Shown piece by piece: positions 5,939 through 8,334 of a DNA stretch of 8,334 nucleotides. Both the position numbers and the translations under genes were made by a program. Under the pieces are notes generated by a model. It did no database searches and was not told where the DNA came from. It saw nothing but the letters and a program-made list of their open reading frames with translations. This stretch comes from an uncultured Actinotalea sp. (GTDB lineage: Bacteria; Actinomycetota; Actinomycetes; Actinomycetales; Cellulomonadaceae), in contig NZ_CAMPHH010000149.1 of NCBI RefSeq assembly GCF_946885855.1, forward strand, positions 1-8,334, in the 5' to 3' direction. Position 1 is the stretch's first letter, and each line of letters begins with the position of its first letter.

Positions 5939-6370
5939 ATGAGCGGTGCCATGGGCAGGCGAGGCCACGACGACGGCGGTCGTCGACCTGACCGGCGGCC
6001 CCACCGACGGCCCGACCGGGTCCCTGACCGGGTCCCCGACCGACGTGCCGACCCGTGGCTGGACGCGGTCCTCGACCCGGCGACCGGGCCGCCGACGGAT
6101 CGGGGGCGGGGCGGTGGTGCCCGGGCGCCACGCCTGTCCGCCGTGGTCCCGGCGATGGTCGCCGTGCTGCTCCTGCTGACGGGCGGCGGCTACGTCGGCC
6201 TGACGTGGTCGCGCGCCGAGGAGGTGTGCGCCGAGGAGGTGGCGTTCCACGCGGACCGCGCGGCGCCGTCGTCGGTGGACGTCGCCTGGTCCTGGCGGCC
6301 CCTCGGCGTCCGCTGCACGTGGGACGACGGCTCCCGCACGTCCCTGTGGTGGGGCATGCACGACCACTGA
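5939..6370 (+). CDS. Small single-pass membrane protein of unknown function
   Basis: I do not recognise a named family. The 143-residue product has three parts. Residues 1-66 are polar and very Arg/Pro/Asp-rich, with five tetrapeptide units (PDRR, PHRR, PDRV, PDRV, PDRR at 17-36). Residues 67-89 form one hydrophobic segment (LSAVVPAMVAVLLLL and onward). Residues 90-143 form a short Trp-rich tail with two cysteines (Cys97, Cys126) and the sequence WSWRPLGVRCTWDDG at 117-131. By the positive-inside rule the Arg-rich part should be cytoplasmic and the cysteine tail outside, where a disulfide is possible. Third codon positions are strongly G/C, and the C-terminal part reads as ordinary protein, supporting a real gene. 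The PLGxxC-Trp pattern resembles what I recall from small uncharacterised actinobacterial membrane proteins. The gene converges on the flippase-like gene with a 16-base gap, leaving little room for a terminator. Confidence 0.7.
   Translation: MSGAMGRRGHDDGGRRPDRRPHRRPDRVPDRVPDRRADPWLDAVLDPATGPPTDRGRGGGARAPRLSAVVPAMVAVLLLLTGGGYVGLTWSRAEEVCAEEVAFHADRAAPSSVDVAWSWRPLGVRCTWDDGSRTSLWWGMHDH
5987..6046 (+). repeat. Five 12-bp coding repeats (Pro-Asp-Arg-X)
   Basis: Sixty bases encode five consecutive four-residue units in the N-terminus of the small membrane protein. Units three and four (6011-6034) are near-identical in DNA (GACCGGGTCCCT then GACCGGGTCCCC in the shifted register starting at 6014); the others have diverged. 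In-frame 12-base slippage would change length without breaking the frame, so copy number may vary between strains. Confidence 0.65.
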
Positions 6371-6386
6371 CGCGGCCAGGCGCTCC

Positions 6387-8334
6387 TCAGAGGTCGCCGC
6401 GCCGCTGCAGCACCTGCATCGCGAGCCACCCGAGGGGGATCCGCCCCCAGAAGGTCAGCGCCCGGAAGAGGAACACGACGGACGCCGCGACACCGGGGGA
6501 CACGTTGCCCACACCGGTGAGGGCGGCGGTGAGCGCGAGCTCGACAGTGCCGAGGCCGCCGGGCGAGGGCACCACCGCGCCGGCCGCGTTGGCGACGAGG
6601 TAGATGAGCGCGAGGTCGATGAGCGACAGGCTCTGGCCGAACGCCGCGAGGCTCGCCCAGAACGCGCCGAGGTAGCTGAAGGTCATGAGCAGGTTGCCGG
6701 CGACGGCGACGGCGAACCGCCGGGGCTGGCCGAGCATCTGCACCAGGCGCGGCCACGTCTGCCGCCACACGGGTCCGAGGCGGCGGGTCGTCCACGCGCG
6801 CACCTGCGGCACCAGCAGCGCGGCCGCGAGCGCCCCGACGACGATGAGCAGGGCGATGAGGACCGTCGTGGGCGGCAGCTGCTGCAGGGCGCTGCCTTCG
6901 CCGCTGACCAGCGACAGCACGAGCAGCAGCACGACCGTCGTGACGAACTGGGACAGCTGGACCAGGCCGACCGACGCGACCGCGAGCGGGTAGGGGACGC
7001 CGCGGCGTGCCAGGAACCGCAGGTTGAGCGCCGCCGGTCCGATGCCCGCCGGGGCCAGGAGCGACACGAACGCGGCGGCGGTCTGCACGAGGGTCGTGCG
7101 CCACACCGGGAGCCGCACCGGTGCGAAGGCGACGAGCGCGAGCGCCCCGCCGAGGAACGACGTCAGGCCCAGCGCGAACGCCACGCCGGCCCACCACGGT
7201 TCGGCCCGCTGGAACGCCGCGGTGATCTCCTCGATCTGGATCGTGGTGAGCACGATGACCGCCGCGGCGATCGACAGGGAGATCGTCAGGACGGTGCGCG
7301 CACCGAACCGCACGAGCCGCTCCGGCTCGACGTCGGCCTCGGGCAGCCGCGCCAGCAGCGCCACCCGGACCTGCTGGAGCAGGCCGCGGTGGCGCCGGGC
7401 CTCCTCGCGGGTCGCCGGCGGCAGGGCGATCGTCTGCAGCAGGGGGCCGATCGAGGCGAGCTCGGCGTCGGGGAGCACCCGGGCGGCGGACTCCACCGCG
7501 CGCTCGGCGCCCACCCGCACGGCGAGGAGCGCGAGGACCTGGCTGACGTCGATGCGGCGCGCGAGGTCCGAGCAGGCGACGTCGCCGGAGTCCCACCCGG
7601 TCAGCAGCGCCACGGGGTGCGCCTCGTGCCCGTGCTCGACGCGCCGCGGGCACGCCTGCCCGGCGGGGTCCACCAGCACGACGTCGGCGGTCAGCGACCG
7701 GTGCGCGATCCCCGCGTCGTGCGCGACCCGGAGCTGCTCCCACACGGCGTCCAGGACGTCGTCCGTGAGGGCCTCCGCGGGCATCTCCGACAGGGGCACC
7801 GCGTCCCGCGCGTGGTCCTGCACGAGGATCATCGAGTCGTCGGACTCGGCGATGCCGAGCAGCTGCGGCGTGCACACGCCCGCGGTGTGCGCGGCGTGCG
7901 AGACGAGGGCCGTGCGCTCCGCGGCCTGCCGTAGGGAGACGACCCCGCGTCCCTCCAGCCCGCGCAGGCGCAGGGAGCGCCAGAACCGGGTGAGCAGGCC
8001 GACCACCTGGCGGTCGCCGTCGAGGACGACGACGTCGAGCCGGCTGCCCTCGGTCGTCGTCATGGCGTAGACGCGGTTGTCGCTCGTGCGGGTCAGCGCG
8101 ACGGCAGCCGCGAGGTCCCGCGCGACGGAGTCCTGCTGAGGCACGTCCGAGGCGACGTCCCGCACCCGGACGAGCCGCGCCGGCTGGAACCCCGCGCGCT
8201 GGACGCCCGCGACGAGCGCCGGGCCGTACGCGCGCTCGGACTGCACGCCGGACAGGTACCGCACACCGAGGCCCGTGAACCGTCCGAGGAGGACCGTCAG
8301 CAGCGCCCCCGGGAGCGTGACCAGCCCGGTCACG
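6387..8334 (-). CDS. Kinase-like domain fused to flippase-like (LPG synthase TM / UPF0104) protein, 5' end missing
   Basis: The frame is open to the window edge and the gene very probably continues beyond it. The GTG at 8333 is unlikely to be the true start, because the sequence begins inside a hydrophobic segment. Numbering from that GTG gives 648 residues. Residues 1-30 are membrane-like. About 95-265 look like a protein-kinase or aminoglycoside-phosphotransferase-type fold: LDVVVLDGD (99-107), GIAHRSLTADVVLVD (208-222) in place of a catalytic loop, and LLTGWDSGD (243-251) where DFG is expected. The usual Lys, catalytic Asp, Asn and DFG Asp all seem absent, suggesting a pseudokinase. Residues 345-640 are a polytopic membrane domain with family landmarks APAGIGPAALNLRFL (427-441), PSPGGLGTVELAL (589-601) and RALTFWGRIPLGW (624-636). 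This domain is known from MprF-type lipid flippases and related transporters. A role in moving or sensing an envelope lipid or lipid-linked sugar is inferred. No lysyltransferase domain is visible in the part shown. Confidence 0.88.
   Translation of the reverse strand, partial: VTGLVTLPGALLTVLLGRFTGLGVRYLSGVQSERAYGPALVAGVQRAGFQPARLVRVRDVASDVPQQDSVARDLAAAVALTRTSDNRVYAMTTTEGSRLDVVVLDGDRQVVGLLTRFWRSLRLRGLEGRGVVSLRQAAERTALVSHAAHTAGVCTPQLLGIAESDDSMILVQDHARDAVPLSEMPAEALTDDVLDAVWEQLRVAHDAGIAHRSLTADVVLVDPAGQACPRRVEHGHEAHPVALLTGWDSGDVACSDLARRIDVSQVLALLAVRVGAERAVESAARVLPDAELASIGPLLQTIALPPATREEARRHRGLLQQVRVALLARLPEADVEPERLVRFGARTVLTISLSIAAAVIVLTTIQIEEITAAFQRAEPWWAGVAFALGLTSFLGGALALVAFAPVRLPVWRTTLVQTAAAFVSLLAPAGIGPAALNLRFLARRGVPYPLAVASVGLVQLSQFVTTVVLLLVLSLVSGEGSALQQLPPTTVLIALLIVVGALAAALLVPQVRAWTTRRLGPVWRQTWPRLVQMLGQPRRFAVAVAGNLLMTFSYLGAFWASLAAFGQSLSLIDLALIYLVANAAGAVVPSPGGLGTVELALTAALTGVGNVSPGVAASVVFLFRALTFWGRIPLGWLAMQVLQRRGDL

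Noticed and set aside
5616..5939. 107-codon plus-strand frame in the divergent intergenic region
   Set aside because: Arg/Pro-rich, no domain, no ribosome site, and it overlaps the operator and promoter of the repressor gene.
5946..6179. 77-codon frame overlapping the small membrane-protein gene
   Set aside because: It ends inside the hydrophobic segment of the other frame and lacks its own ribosome site. The 5939 frame has a ribosome site, a membrane helix and a coherent C-terminal tail.
6190..7875. 561-codon minus-strand frame overlapping the flippase-like gene
   Set aside because: The translation is almost entirely Arg, Ala, Gly and Pro. The adjacent frame carries membrane helices and family motifs.
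7024..8070. Plus-strand frame opposite the kinase-like domain
   Set aside because: Ser/Thr/Arg/Ala low-complexity translation typical of an antisense shadow.
8331..8333. GTG as the true start of the flippase-like gene
   Set aside because: It sits at the window edge inside a hydrophobic segment, and no upstream sequence is available to show a ribosome site. Truncation is more likely.

Overview
The window is very GC-rich. Its third codon positions are almost all G or C, GTG starts occur, and Shine-Dalgarno sequences are purine-rich. This points to a high-GC actinobacterium; a Cellulomonas-like member of the Micrococcales is my guess from codon use and gene content, not a demonstrated assignment.

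Region 1 (about 1-5684, all read on the minus strand) is a compact five-gene sugar-utilisation cluster. In transcription order it holds a LacI-family repressor (5565-4507), a lipoprotein substrate-binding protein (4426-3116), two MalF/MalG-type permeases (3014-2043 and 2040-1057), and a small cytoplasmic glycosidase (1049-105). The glycosidase carries clan GH-J (GH32/GH68) motifs but no room for the usual C-terminal beta-sandwich. The simplest model is uptake of sucrose, a fructo-oligosaccharide or a related fructoside, followed by cleavage inside the cell, under control of the LacI protein. No ATPase is encoded here, so a shared MsiK-type ATPase elsewhere in the genome is inferred. Upstream of the repressor lies a good promoter candidate (TTGACA box), followed immediately by a near-palindromic operator with a central CpG. 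This arrangement suggests autoregulation of the whole cluster. Hairpins occur at the end of the repressor gene, between the binding-protein and permease genes, and after the glycosidase gene. In the last case two strong stems compete for the same arm.

Region 2 (5685-5938) is a non-coding stretch between divergent genes. Apart from a leader hairpin and a ribosome binding site next to the following gene, it shows nothing I can firmly assign.

Region 3 (5939-6370, plus strand) is a small single-pass membrane protein of unknown function. It has an Arg/Pro/Asp tetrapeptide-repeat N-terminus and two cysteines in a short C-terminal, probably extracytoplasmic, domain.

Region 4 (6387-8334, minus strand, truncated by the window edge) is a large membrane protein. 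A kinase-like domain that appears to have lost its catalytic residues is fused to a flippase-like (lysylphosphatidylglycerol synthase transmembrane / UPF0104) domain. It is convergent with the small membrane protein, separated by only 16 bases.

No RNA genes, CRISPR arrays, insertion sequences or phage genes were seen. The least ordinary items are the minimal GH-J enzyme, the apparent pseudokinase-flippase fusion, and the competing hairpins at the left end. I did not find evidence for an entirely new multi-gene system.
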